DNA from: Candidatus Azobacteroides sp.
GTDB lineage: Bacteria > Bacteroidota > Bacteroidia > Bacteroidales > WRGA01
Direction: 5' to 3'
Length of the DNA: 42,241 nucleotides
NCBI GenBank assembly: GCA_021201815.1
Contig: JAJQEC010000127.1
Span: 30,456 to 72,696 of the forward strand
Below the pieces are notes generated by a model. The model saw nothing but the letters and a program-made list of their open reading frames with translations. It searched no databases and was not told the DNA's origin. The position numbers and the translations under genes are program-made. Numbering within the stretch: position 1 is the stretch's first letter; each line of letters begins with the position of its first letter. This document shows, one piece after another, positions 33,790 through 41,900 of the stretch.

Positions 33790-35240
33790 TAATTCTCCTG
33801 GTTTTTTATTATTTCTTCTGTCGTTTTCATCATTCCTTTTTCCTGGATTGATTTTATATCCTTAGCCAGTTCCTCTGTCAGGCCGGGGATTTTATTAAGG
33901 TCTTCTCCCCAGATATATTCGGAACCTAATACTCCTTGTGCTACTTTCTCCGGATCGTTTGTTTTCCACAACCTCTGGAGCAGGTCAATAATTTCTTTAT
34001 CATCATTGGGAGTAATAACTTCTTTACCCCGTTTACCTCCTTTATAATATACACAAATAGCAGCCAGTCCTAACACCAGACCAACCGGTAATTTACCCAT
34101 CCGTTCCAGGTACATCTTTAATCCGGGAAGATCTCTGGTCTTAAATTTCGGAAAAGAATTCAGCATAATGCTGGTAACAAAATGCTTTACAAAAGGATTC
34201 CGGAAACGATCCAGCACATCATCGGCAAACTGTTCCAGTTCTTCTTTTGGTAAATCCAGTGTAGGCAATAATTCTTCAAACATTACCTTTCTTACATATT
34301 GACCGACCACAGGATGTTCTACCGCTTCCCGGACCAGATCAAGGCCTGCCAGATAAGCAACCGGAGAGAGTACCGTATGAGGCCCGTTCAATAAAGTAAC
34401 CTTTCTTTCATGATAAGGCTTTTCACTAGGGACAAAAAGTACATTTAGTCCGGCTTTATCAGCAGGAAATTCTTTGGCTATACTCTCCGGAGCCTCAATC
34501 ACCCAAAGATGGAAGATTTCTCCTTTTACAACCAGTTTATCTTCTACACCGACTTTTGACAGGATTTCGTCAATATTATCCTTCGGATATCCCGGAACAA
34601 TCCGGTCCACTAATGTGCTGTATACACCGCAGGAATTTTCAAACCAGTTCTTAAATTCATCGCCCAGTTTCCAGTGTGCAATATATTGTTCGATACATTT
34701 TTTTAACTCCGTTCCGTTATGAAAGATAAGTTCACAGGGAAAAATAATAAATCCCTTTTTCTGATCTCCGTCAAATGTTTTGAAACGGTGATATAATAAT
34801 TGAGTTAATTTTCCGGGATAAGATCCGGCCGGCTTATCTTCAAACTTATCTTCTGCACGGAAAGTAATACCGGCTTCGGTAGTATTGGAAATAACAAAAC
34901 GCATATCCGGATTCTCAGCTAGTTTCATATATTCCTCAAACTGAGTATATGGATTCAGGCCACGACTGATGACATCGATCAGTTGAATGGTATCCGCTTT
35001 TTTACCTTTATCTATGCCCTGCAGGTTTAAATGATATAAACCATCCTGCTCATTTAGCATATCAACCATTCCGGATTCGATCGGTTGAACTACCACTACG
35101 CTACTGTTGAAGTTGGCTTTTTCATTCATGTTGAAAATGATCCAGTCTACAAATGCTCTTAAGAAGTTCCCTTCTCCGAATTGAATCACACGTTCCGGAT
35201 ATCTTTTTGCCTGAACGCTGTCCCTGTTTAGTTTTTCCAT
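33789..35240 (-). CDS. uxaB: Tagaturonate reductase (altronate oxidoreductase, UxaB)
   Basis: This enzyme reduces tagaturonate to altronate with NADH. The 483-residue protein belongs to the mannitol dehydrogenase family. The N-terminal nucleotide-binding motif is VIQFGEGNFLRAFVDW (about 18-33). The C-terminal domain carries the family's catalytic lysine block KVTLLNGPHTVLSPVAYLAG. It lies 87 bases after the lacI-type gene and 80 bases before uxaA, in one minus-strand operon. A reductase specific for fructuronate (UxuB) is in the same family, but the neighbouring uxaA rather than uxuA supports UxaB. Confidence 0.93.
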   Translation of the reverse strand: MEKLNRDSVQAKRYPERVIQFGEGNFLRAFVDWIIFNMNEKANFNSSVVVVQPIESGMVDMLNEQDGLYHLNLQGIDKGKKADTIQLIDVISRGLNPYTQFEEYMKLAENPDMRFVISNTTEAGITFRAEDKFEDKPAGSYPGKLTQLLYHRFKTFDGDQKKGFIIFPCELIFHNGTELKKCIEQYIAHWKLGDEFKNWFENSCGVYSTLVDRIVPGYPKDNIDEILSKVGVEDKLVVKGEIFHLWVIEAPESIAKEFPADKAGLNVLFVPSEKPYHERKVTLLNGPHTVLSPVAYLAGLDLVREAVEHPVVGQYVRKVMFEELLPTLDLPKEELEQFADDVLDRFRNPFVKHFVTSIMLNSFPKFKTRDLPGLKMYLERMGKLPVGLVLGLAAICVYYKGGKRGKEVITPNDDKEIIDLLQRLWKTNDPEKVAQGVLGSEYIWGEDLNKIPGLTEELAKDIKSIQEKGMMKTTEEIIKNQEN

Positions 35241-35327
35241 TATAAAATATAATTAAAAAGTTTGAGGTAAAAAGTAAAAGTACGAATTGAGGTCTTCTCT
35301 CTTGCTTTATACCCTTTTATTTGTTCT

Positions 35328-36401
35328 TTAGTCTAATTCCGGATTAAAGAAAAAGTCGATATTTTCTTTTGTCAGGATATCCATCGGCATGAAATTTTCT
35401 TTCTTGACCGGTTGTTTCAGTACGAAATGTTTTACCAATGCCTTTATGGCAATATATCCCTGCCTTTCCGGTCGTTGTCCGATCAGGTAATGAATAACTC
35501 CCTGTTTCAAGCAGGTTACGTTTCTATCCAGTAAGTCATATCCCACAAGAGAAATATGCCGCATATTCCGTTTCTTTATATATTCACCTATGATATACGC
35601 ACGGGAATTGAATATGACTGCTGCATTTGCTTTTGGATGTTGCCGGAAAAAATGATCCAATATTTCATCACATGCCTTTTCATCCGATGCATTTAGTTGT
35701 ACTTCATGGACAGTAAAATCAGAAGGATGGGTTTTCAGGTAAGAAAGGAAGCCTAATTCTCTCAGACTTGTCTGGTTGGAGGGACTTTGAGCTTGCCTCA
35801 TCATCCTGAATAATATTATTTCTTCTTTATTACAAATGTTTTCAGTCAATAATTTTGCTGCCAGATACCCACTTTGATAAGAATTTTGTCCTAAATAAGT
35901 AAGGGGATTCGTATCGGCAAGGGTAGAATCCAGAAAAACATAAGGAATTTCATCTTTCTCCAGGGTTCGGATAAATTTTAGTGTAATTTCTTTAAATGTC
36001 GGGACCAGAAGAACTGCATCCGGTTTTATTGCCGGAAGTTCATTAATAACATGCTGGAATGAAGTTTCCTCAAATTGGTCGAAATAATGCATCTGAATGG
36101 TGATATTCCAGTCTCCGAATTCTTCTGCTGCCTGGGCAATTCCGGTTTCTACCGATTCAAAATATTCTCCTTTTTCGTAACTGGGAAGAACACAGATAAA
36201 AGTATATGCCTTTTTAGAAGCAAGTGTACTGGCAAAAACATTGGGATGATAATCGATTTCTTTTAAAATTTCCATAATTTTTGCCCGGCTTTTTTCCGAT
36301 ACTTCTCCTCTATTATGCAAAACCCGGTCCACCGTGCCGGCTGATACGCCCGCTAGTTTTGCAATGTCTTTTATTCTGTATTTTTTAGGTAGCTCTTTCA
36401 C
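35328..36401 (-). CDS. LacI-family transcriptional regulator of the uronate cluster
   Basis: This 357-residue protein has an N-terminal LacI helix-turn-helix (about 8-65), reading IKDIAKLAGVSAGTVDRVLH, with a hinge near VFASTLASKK, followed by a periplasmic-binding-protein-like sensor domain (from about 68). It is the first gene of the minus-strand arm and divergent from uxaC, so it most likely controls both arms in response to a uronate or pathway intermediate. Two near-identical 18-bp operator-like sites lie in the shared promoter region, one in its own leader, which suggests autoregulation. The effector is inferred, not shown. Confidence 0.9.
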   Translation of the reverse strand: MKELPKKYRIKDIAKLAGVSAGTVDRVLHNRGEVSEKSRAKIMEILKEIDYHPNVFASTLASKKAYTFICVLPSYEKGEYFESVETGIAQAAEEFGDWNITIQMHYFDQFEETSFQHVINELPAIKPDAVLLVPTFKEITLKFIRTLEKDEIPYVFLDSTLADTNPLTYLGQNSYQSGYLAAKLLTENICNKEEIILFRMMRQAQSPSNQTSLRELGFLSYLKTHPSDFTVHEVQLNASDEKACDEILDHFFRQHPKANAAVIFNSRAYIIGEYIKKRNMRHISLVGYDLLDRNVTCLKQGVIHYLIGQRPERQGYIAIKALVKHFVLKQPVKKENFMPMDILTKENIDFFFNPELD

Positions 36402-36432
36402 CGTATTATTAAAAATGTGTATTAAATTATAA

Positions 36433-36450
36433 TTTGTGGTCGCACACGAA
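36433..36450. promoter_or_regulatory. LacI-type operator 1
   Basis: TTTGTGGTCGCACACGAA, read on the minus strand, matches operator 2 at about 15 of 18 positions, including an 11-base identical core TTCGTGTGCGA. It lies just inside the leader of the lacI-type gene, where binding would block its transcription. Confidence 0.65.
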
Positions 36451-36474
36451 TAATAAATCTAAATTTTTTTGCTA

Positions 36475-36482
36475 CAAATATA
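36475..36482 (-). promoter_or_regulatory. -7 promoter element for the minus-strand arm
   Basis: On the minus strand this reads TATATTTG, an exact match to TAnnTTTG. A CTTG on the same strand (36500-36503) could be the upstream half. Transcription would run toward the lacI-type gene, uxaB and uxaA, through operator 1. Confidence 0.5.
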
Positions 36483-36486
36483 GAAA

Positions 36487-36494
36487 TATTTTTG
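36487..36494 (+). promoter_or_regulatory. -7 promoter element for the uxaC arm
   Basis: TATTTTTG matches TAnnTTTG exactly, and a TTTG lies upstream at 36468-36471 (spacing 15, shorter than usual). Transcription would begin a few bases downstream and run through operator 2, leaving a leader of about 230 bases before uxaC. Confidence 0.45.
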
Positions 36495-36516
36495 TATTTC
36501 AAGAACAATTAGTATC

Positions 36517-36534
36517 TTCGTGTGCGAACACGAA
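36517..36534. promoter_or_regulatory. LacI-type operator 2
   Basis: TTCGTGTGCGAACACGAA is an almost perfect palindrome (arms TTCGTGT/ACACGAA around GCGA), with a central CG as in many LacI-family operators. It lies just downstream of the uxaC -7 element. Its centre is 84 bp from that of operator 1, close to eight helical turns. Confidence 0.7.
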
Positions 36535-36624
36535 TGGGTGTTCCGGGATGTATATATGCTGTTTAATTTATTGTAATTTAAATAATTATATTTTGTTTCC
36601 TTATTAAAAATAAATTGTAAGCAG

Positions 36625-36711
36625 ATGCATTTTTATGAAAAAATAATGTTTTTTTCCGGATATTTAAAGACAAAAACAGTCTTTTTTCCGGAATTCCGGA
36701 GGAATAAATAA
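36625..36711 (+). CDS. Possible 28-residue leader peptide upstream of uxaC
   Basis: An ATG at 36625 opens a 28-codon frame (MHFYEKIMFFSGYLKTKTVF and on) ending 20 bases before uxaC. It overlaps a small stem AAAGAC/GTCTTT (36666-36671 with 36679-36684) followed by T residues and the palindrome TCCGGAATTCCGGA (36687-36700). It could be a leader peptide tied to attenuation, but it is short and may be chance. Confidence 0.2.
   Translation: MHFYEKIMFFSGYLKTKTVFFPEFRRNK
36687..36700. promoter_or_regulatory. 14-bp perfect palindrome in the uxaC leader
   Basis: TCCGGAATTCCGGA is a perfect inverted repeat 31 bases before the uxaC start. It does not resemble the LacI-type operators nearby. It could be a second regulator's site or an RNA stem close to the ribosome-binding region. 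Confidence 0.35.
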
Positions 36712-36731
36712 TTAATTTAATATACCCTTTT

Positions 36732-38138
36732 ATGAAAAAGTTTTTGGACAAAGATTTTTTACTGGAAACAGAGACCTCTAAAAAATTGTATCATGAGCAT
36801 GCGGCAAAAATGCCTATTATTGATTATCACTGTCATTTAAATCCGGAGTTTATTGCCAAAGACCGCAAATTTGAAAATTTAGGCCAGATTTGGCTGGAGG
36901 GAGACCACTACAAATGGCGGGCCATGCGGACGAATGGTGTAGATGAGCGGTATTGTACAGGAAAGGATACTACCTGGTATGAAAAATATGAAAAATGGGC
37001 GGAAACAGTTCCTTATACCATGCGTAATCCATTATACCACTGGACTCATCTTGAATTAAAGACAGCATTTGGTGTAGAGAAAATTTTAAAACCGGAAACA
37101 GCCCGGGAGATTTATGATGAATGTACGGAAAAATTACAGACACCGGAGTTTTCAGCAAGAGGATTAATGAAAAAATATAATGTGCAGGTGGTTTGTACTA
37201 CAGATGATCCCATCGATTCTCTGGAATATCATATAGCCCTGAAAAATGAAGGTTTTGAAATTCAGGTATTGCCTACCTGGCGACCGGACAAAGCAATGGC
37301 TGTAGAAAACCCGGCTAATTTCCGTACCTATGTGGAGAAATTATCTGAGGTTTCCGGAGTTACCATCACTAAGTTTCAAGATTTGATTGAAGCGTTGCAG
37401 GTGCGGCATGATTTCTTTGCAAAAGTAGGATGCAAATTGTCTGACCATGGAATAGAAGAATTTTATGCTGAAGATTATACTCAGGCAGAAATTAATGCTA
37501 TATATAATAAGGTATATGGTGGAAATGACCTGACCAAAAAGGAAATCCTTAAATTTAAATCCGCTATGATGGTGGAATTTGCAATTATGGACCATGCAAA
37601 AGGCTGGACACAACAATTCCATTATGGCGCTATCCGTGACAATAATACCCGCTTGTTTAATCAACTGGGACCGGATACCGGATTTGACTCTATCGGTGAC
37701 TTTACGGTAGCCAAAAAGATGTCTAAATTCCTAAATCGGCTGGATACGGAAAATAAATTGGCAAAGACTATTCTATATAATCTGAATCCCCGTGATAATG
37801 ATTTAATCGCTACCATGATCGGTAATTTCCAGGATGGTTCGGTTGCCGGCAAAATGCAGTTCGGCTCCGGATGGTGGTTTCTGGATCAGAAGCCCGGGAT
37901 GGAAGCGCAAATGAATTCATTATCCGTACTTGGATTATTAAGCCGCTTTGTCGGAATGTTAACGGATTCCCGCAGTTTCTTATCTTATCCCCGTCATGAG
38001 TATTTCCGTAGAATTCTCTGTAACCTGATCGGAAAAGATGTCGAAAGCGGACAGTTGCCGGAAAGTGAAATCGGATTTTTAGGAAAAATGGTGGAAAATA
38101 TTTCTTATAATAACGCAAAGAATTTCTTTAATTTTTAA
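36732..38138 (+). CDS. uxaC: Uronate isomerase (UxaC)
   Basis: This cytoplasmic enzyme converts galacturonate to tagaturonate (and glucuronate to fructuronate). The 468-residue protein belongs to the amidohydrolase-related UxaC family: IIDYHCHLNPEFIA carries the metal-site histidines His33 and His35, VVCTTDDPIDSLEYH is the typical central block, and QFHYGAIRDNN and WWFLDQKPGME are conserved near the active site. Length is normal. It is the first gene of the plus-strand arm (kdgK, kdgA, exuT follow), with a 174-base gap to kdgK that contains possible additional -7 elements. Confidence 0.97.
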   Translation: MKKFLDKDFLLETETSKKLYHEHAAKMPIIDYHCHLNPEFIAKDRKFENLGQIWLEGDHYKWRAMRTNGVDERYCTGKDTTWYEKYEKWAETVPYTMRNPLYHWTHLELKTAFGVEKILKPETAREIYDECTEKLQTPEFSARGLMKKYNVQVVCTTDDPIDSLEYHIALKNEGFEIQVLPTWRPDKAMAVENPANFRTYVEKLSEVSGVTITKFQDLIEALQVRHDFFAKVGCKLSDHGIEEFYAEDYTQAEINAIYNKVYGGNDLTKKEILKFKSAMMVEFAIMDHAKGWTQQFHYGAIRDNNTRLFNQLGPDTGFDSIGDFTVAKKMSKFLNRLDTENKLAKTILYNLNPRDNDLIATMIGNFQDGSVAGKMQFGSGWWFLDQKPGMEAQMNSLSVLGLLSRFVGMLTDSRSFLSYPRHEYFRRILCNLIGKDVESGQLPESEIGFLGKMVENISYNNAKNFFNF

Positions 38139-38225
38139 AATCATCTTCTTTTCTATGATAAAGTAGGAGAGAAGAGATTTTTCTATAAATCCACTAAATC
38201 CGTCAATATTTGCACAATATTACCC

Positions 38226-38276
38226 TATTTTTGGAATTATTTTGTACTTTTTATTTGTAAGAACTATCTATTTTTG
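38226..38276 (+). promoter_or_regulatory. Possible internal promoter upstream of kdgK
   Basis: Two TATTTTTG elements (38226-38233 and 38269-38276) both match TAnnTTTG, in the 174-base gap between uxaC and kdgK. TTTG boxes upstream (38209-38212 and 38241-38244) have spacings of 13 and 24, neither ideal. They could give separate expression of kdgK-kdgA-exuT, which also serve other KDG-producing pathways. Confidence 0.3.
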
Positions 38277-38312
38277 AAATCTGAAAAATAATTATTTATC
38301 ACATAAGAAACA

Positions 38313-39338
38313 ATGAGTAAGAAAATTGTAACGCTGGGAGAAATTATGCTCCGTTTATCAACTCCGGGAAATACTCGGTTTGTTCAATCGGATGTTTTTG
38401 ATGTTGTATATGGAGGAGGAGAAGCAAATGTCGCGGTTAGTTGTGCCAATTATGGCCACGATGCGTATTTTGTTACAAAATTGCCTGCACATGAAATCGG
38501 TCAGTCTGCCGTTAATGCGTTGCGCAAATATGGTGTAAAAACCGATTTTATTGCCCGTGGTGGTGACAGGGTAGGAATTTATTATCTGGAAACCGGAGCT
38601 TCCATGCGCCCCAGTAAAGTAATTTATGACCGAGCCAATTCTGCCATTGCGGAAGCTGATGTGGCTGATTTTGATTTTGATGCTATTATGCAGGGTGCGG
38701 ATTGGTTTCATTGGTCCGGGATTACACCTGCTATCTCCGATAAAGCGGCAGAATTGACAAAACTGGCTTGTGAAGCTGCAAAACGCCATGGAGTTACGGT
38801 TTCTGTCGATCTTAATTTCCGTAAAAAACTTTGGACAAAAGAAAAAGCGCAATCTATTATGCGCCCTTTAATGCAATATGTTGATGTGTGTATCGGAAAT
38901 GAAGAAGATGCCGAACTTTGCCTGGGCTTTAAGCCGGATGCGGATGTAGAAGCCGGACATACCGATGCGGAAGGATACAAAGGTATTTTTATGCAAATGG
39001 CGGAAGAGTTTGATTTCAAATATGTCATTTCTACTTTGCGGGAATCGTTTTCTGCAACTCATAACGGTTGGAAAGCAATGATTTATGATGGAAAAGAATT
39101 TTACACATCAAAAAGATATGATATTAATCCGATTATAGACCGGGTAGGAGGAGGAGACTCTTTTTCCGGTGGGATTATTCATGGACTACTAACTAAACCG
39201 AATCAGGGAGAAGCCTTGGAGTTCGCAGTAGCAGCTTCGGCATTGAAACATACCATCAATGGTGATTTCAATCTGGTATCTGTGGAAGAAGTAGAAGCAC
39301 TTGCCGGTGGCGATGCCAGTGGAAGAGTGCAAAGATAA
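38313..39338 (+). CDS. kdgK: 2-keto-3-deoxygluconate kinase (KdgK, PfkB family)
   Basis: This enzyme phosphorylates KDG to KDPG with ATP. The 341-residue PfkB-family protein has the N-terminal sugar-binding motif DVVYGGGEANVAVSCANYG and the C-terminal ATP/anion-hole motif DRVGGGDSFSGG, with the catalytic base Asp282. These replace the more common DTxGAGD, a normal variant in Bacteroidota KdgK. The gene lies between uxaC and kdgA, which fixes the substrate over other PfkB sugars. Confidence 0.93.
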   Translation: MSKKIVTLGEIMLRLSTPGNTRFVQSDVFDVVYGGGEANVAVSCANYGHDAYFVTKLPAHEIGQSAVNALRKYGVKTDFIARGGDRVGIYYLETGASMRPSKVIYDRANSAIAEADVADFDFDAIMQGADWFHWSGITPAISDKAAELTKLACEAAKRHGVTVSVDLNFRKKLWTKEKAQSIMRPLMQYVDVCIGNEEDAELCLGFKPDADVEAGHTDAEGYKGIFMQMAEEFDFKYVISTLRESFSATHNGWKAMIYDGKEFYTSKRYDINPIIDRVGGGDSFSGGIIHGLLTKPNQGEALEFAVAASALKHTINGDFNLVSVEEVEALAGGDASGRVQR

Positions 39339-39383
39339 TTCTTCAATTATAATTTATCAGTTATTCATTGAACAATAAAGAAA

Positions 39384-40049
39384 ATGCGTTTTAATAAAAT
39401 ACAAGTATTGACAGCCATGGCAGAAACAGGAATGGTTCCTGTTTTTTACCATAAAGATACAGAAGTAGCGAAAAAGGTATTGAAAGCCTGTTATGAAGGA
39501 GGAGTAAGGGCATTTGAATTTACCAATCGGGGCGATTTCGCACAGGAAGTATTCGGAGAATTAGTAAAATTCGCAGCAAAAGAATGTCCGGAAATGATAA
39601 TGGGCATCGGATCTATTGTGGATCCTGCTACTGCTGCACTGTATATTCAATTAGGTGCTAATTTCGTAGTCGGTCCGTTGTTTAATCCGGAGATTGCAAA
39701 AGTCTGCAATCGTCGTTTAATTCCTTATACCCCAGGATGTGCTACTGTTTCGGAAGTCGGATTTGCTCAGGAAATGGGTTGTGACCTCATAAAGATTTTT
39801 CCGGGTGACGTAACCGGGCCTGCTTTGGTGAAAGGATTGAAAGCTCCGATGCCCTGGTCACAATTAATGGTCACAGGAGGAGTGAAGCCGGAAGAAGAAA
39901 ACCTGAAAGGCTGGTTCGGTGCCGGAGTTACGTGTGTGGGAATGGGGTCGAACTTATTTCCTGCCGATTTAATAAAATCGGAAAATTGGGGTGGTATTAC
40001 GGAATTATGCAGGAATGCCTTAGATATAATCAAAAAAATAAAAAAGTAA
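39384..40049 (+). CDS. kdgA: 2-keto-3-deoxy-6-phosphogluconate aldolase (KdgA/Eda)
   Basis: This aldolase splits KDPG into pyruvate and glyceraldehyde-3-phosphate, the last step of the pathway. The 221-residue protein is a class I aldolase. The Schiff-base lysine is Lys137 in DLIKIFPGD, the conserved catalytic Glu is Glu45 in AFEFTNRG, and the phosphate-binding end includes [11 protein letters not shown]. The same fold also includes 4-hydroxy-2-oxoglutarate aldolases, but the neighbours support KDPG. It follows kdgK by 45 bases and precedes exuT by only 3. Confidence 0.94.
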   Translation: MRFNKIQVLTAMAETGMVPVFYHKDTEVAKKVLKACYEGGVRAFEFTNRGDFAQEVFGELVKFAAKECPEMIMGIGSIVDPATAALYIQLGANFVVGPLFNPEIAKVCNRRLIPYTPGCATVSEVGFAQEMGCDLIKIFPGDVTGPALVKGLKAPMPWSQLMVTGGVKPEEENLKGWFGAGVTCVGMGSNLFPADLIKSENWGGITELCRNALDIIKKIKK

Positions 40050-40052
40050 TGT

Positions 40053-41600
40053 ATGAGTAATCTTGGAAAAACACAATCGAAAATGACAAAGTACAGATGG
40101 GCTATCTGTAGCATGTTATTTTTCGCAACCACAATCAATTATCTCGACCGTCAGGTATTGTCCCTGACCTGGAGTGATTTTATTGCTCCCGAATTCCATT
40201 GGACCAACAATGATTATGGGACTATTACCGCTCTCTTTTCCATTTTTTATGCCCTTAGTATGCTGTTTGCCGGTCGTTTTGTTGACTGGATGGACACCAA
40301 AAAAGGTTTCCTTTGGGCAATTGGGATATGGTCTTTCGGAGCCTGTTTGCACGCATTCTGCGGAATTGCTACTTCCGGAATTACAACCGGCAACTGGTTT
40401 GTAGGCTTTGAAGGAGCAAAAGATGCAATTGCTACCGTAAGTGACATCGGATTTGTAATAAATGTAAGTGTTGCCCTATTTATTTTTGCCCGTTTTGTGT
40501 TGGCTCTTGGAGAAGCCGGTAACTTCCCGGCTGCGATAAAAGCCACTGCAGAATACTTTCCGAAAAAGGACCGCGCTTTTGCAACCAGTATTTTCAACGC
40601 CGGAGCTACTGTAGGTGCATTAGCTGCTCCCATTTCTATTCCTTTTATTGCAAAAGCATGGGGTTGGGAAATGGCCTTTATTATTATCGGAGCTCTTGGC
40701 TTCGTCTGGATGGGATTCTGGGTATTTGTATATAGTAAACCCGAAAAAAGCAAAAATGTAAATGCGGCTGAATTAGCCTATATTCAACAAGATAAAGATT
40801 CGCATGACCAGACAGAAGAAGCCGTAGAGGCAGGACAAAGAAAAAAAATATCTTTTAAGGATTGTTTTAAATATAAACAGACCTGGGCGTTTGCCATCGG
40901 AAAATTTATGACAGATGGAGTCTGGTGGTTTTTCTTATTCTGGGCACTGGCCTATCTCAAGTCCGTATATGGAATGAGTTCTACGGAGGCCGCTCTCCCG
41001 TTATTTGTTCTTTATATGATTACTTTATTATCTATCATCGGAGGATGGTTGCCTTCGTATTTTGTAGAAAAGAAAGGAATGAATCCTTATGCCGGAAGAA
41101 TGAGAGCAATGCTAATCTTTGCTTTCTTCCCTCTCTTGGCTCTTCTGGCTCAGCCTTTGGGTGGATATTCCTACTGGATTCCGGTGATTATCATCGGTAT
41201 TGCCGGAGCAGCACATCAGGCATGGTCTGCAAATATCTTTTCTACCGTCGGAGATATGTTCCCTAAATCGGCCATTGCTACGATTACGGGAATTGGCGGA
41301 ATGGCAGGAGGTGTCGGATCGTTCCTGATCAATAAAAGTTCAGGTGCATTATTTGATTATACCCACCTGCACTGGACAACCATTGACGGAGTTCCTCTGC
41401 TCGAAAAATTCCCTCAGTATATCAATGAAAGAATGCCGGAAAATTTCCTGGAAGGTTTAAGGGCTACAGGGGCGGAAGTCATTGATGGAATCAACAGTGG
41501 CTATATGATTATTTTCTCCGTGTGTGCAGTGGCTTACCTTATTGGCTGGGTAATAATGAAAACGCTGGTGCCTAAATATAAACCGATTGTGTTAGAATAA
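40053..41600 (+). CDS. exuT: Hexuronate transporter, MFS family (ExuT-like)
   Basis: This inner-membrane transporter is expected to bring galacturonate or glucuronate into the cytoplasm with protons. The 515-residue protein has the fold of the major facilitator superfamily anion:cation symporters, with the N-terminal signature TINYLDRQVLSLTW and about 12 membrane segments, for example VALFIFARFVLALGEAGNFP. A longer loop between early segments (GIATSGITTGNWFVGFEGAK) is typical of the Bacteroidota ExuT group. It starts 3 bases after kdgA, so they are cotranslated. A clear terminator follows. Confidence 0.9.
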   Translation: MSNLGKTQSKMTKYRWAICSMLFFATTINYLDRQVLSLTWSDFIAPEFHWTNNDYGTITALFSIFYALSMLFAGRFVDWMDTKKGFLWAIGIWSFGACLHAFCGIATSGITTGNWFVGFEGAKDAIATVSDIGFVINVSVALFIFARFVLALGEAGNFPAAIKATAEYFPKKDRAFATSIFNAGATVGALAAPISIPFIAKAWGWEMAFIIIGALGFVWMGFWVFVYSKPEKSKNVNAAELAYIQQDKDSHDQTEEAVEAGQRKKISFKDCFKYKQTWAFAIGKFMTDGVWWFFLFWALAYLKSVYGMSSTEAALPLFVLYMITLLSIIGGWLPSYFVEKKGMNPYAGRMRAMLIFAFFPLLALLAQPLGGYSYWIPVIIIGIAGAAHQAWSANIFSTVGDMFPKSAIATITGIGGMAGGVGSFLINKSSGALFDYTHLHWTTIDGVPLLEKFPQYINERMPENFLEGLRATGAEVIDGINSGYMIIFSVCAVAYLIGWVIMKTLVPKYKPIVLE

Positions 41601-41618
41601 AATTATGTTAGATAGTAT

Positions 41619-41652
41619 AAAAAAGAGATTGTGTAGAAACAATCTCTTTTTT
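41619..41652 (+). terminator. Intrinsic terminator after exuT
   Basis: A 14-bp stem, AAAAAAGAGATTGT at 41619-41632 with its complement at 41639-41652, has a GTAGAA loop. Its right arm ends in a run of T that continues to TATATAG. It ends the uronate operon. Confidence 0.85.
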
Positions 41653-41900
41653 TATATAGAATAAGTTTACTTTTTATGAATGTTGAGTAACGTTTCTTTA
41701 TAAAAGTAGATATTCAGTGTGTTTGTTGTGTGAATGTAAAAATAGATTAAGCATATTTGTTTTATTATTAAGCTTTTATTGCTTTCTGTTATGCAATCGT
41801 TTGCACAGAAAATCCATGCCTTTTCTTTCCACCTCCTTTTATTAATAAAATATTCTTCCCACCTTTGATATTTATATTAACCAAATTAAGTTTTAAGGAC
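41653..41900. other. AT-rich leader before the alpha-amylase gene
   Basis: No gene is seen. CATATTTG at 41752-41759 is one base away from the -7 consensus but has no well-spaced -33 element. A possible alternative is CACCTTTG near 41860. The promoter of the amylase gene must lie in this stretch or upstream of the exuT terminator. Confidence 0.3.

Larger units (their letters stand above)
36402..36731. promoter_or_regulatory. Divergent control region between the lacI-type gene and uxaC
   Basis: This 330-bp AT-rich region holds two operator-like palindromes, two back-to-back -7 elements, and a 200-base uxaC leader with a small open frame, a hairpin and a 14-bp palindrome. It is the likely switch for the whole uronate cluster. 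Its parts are listed separately. Confidence 0.7.
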
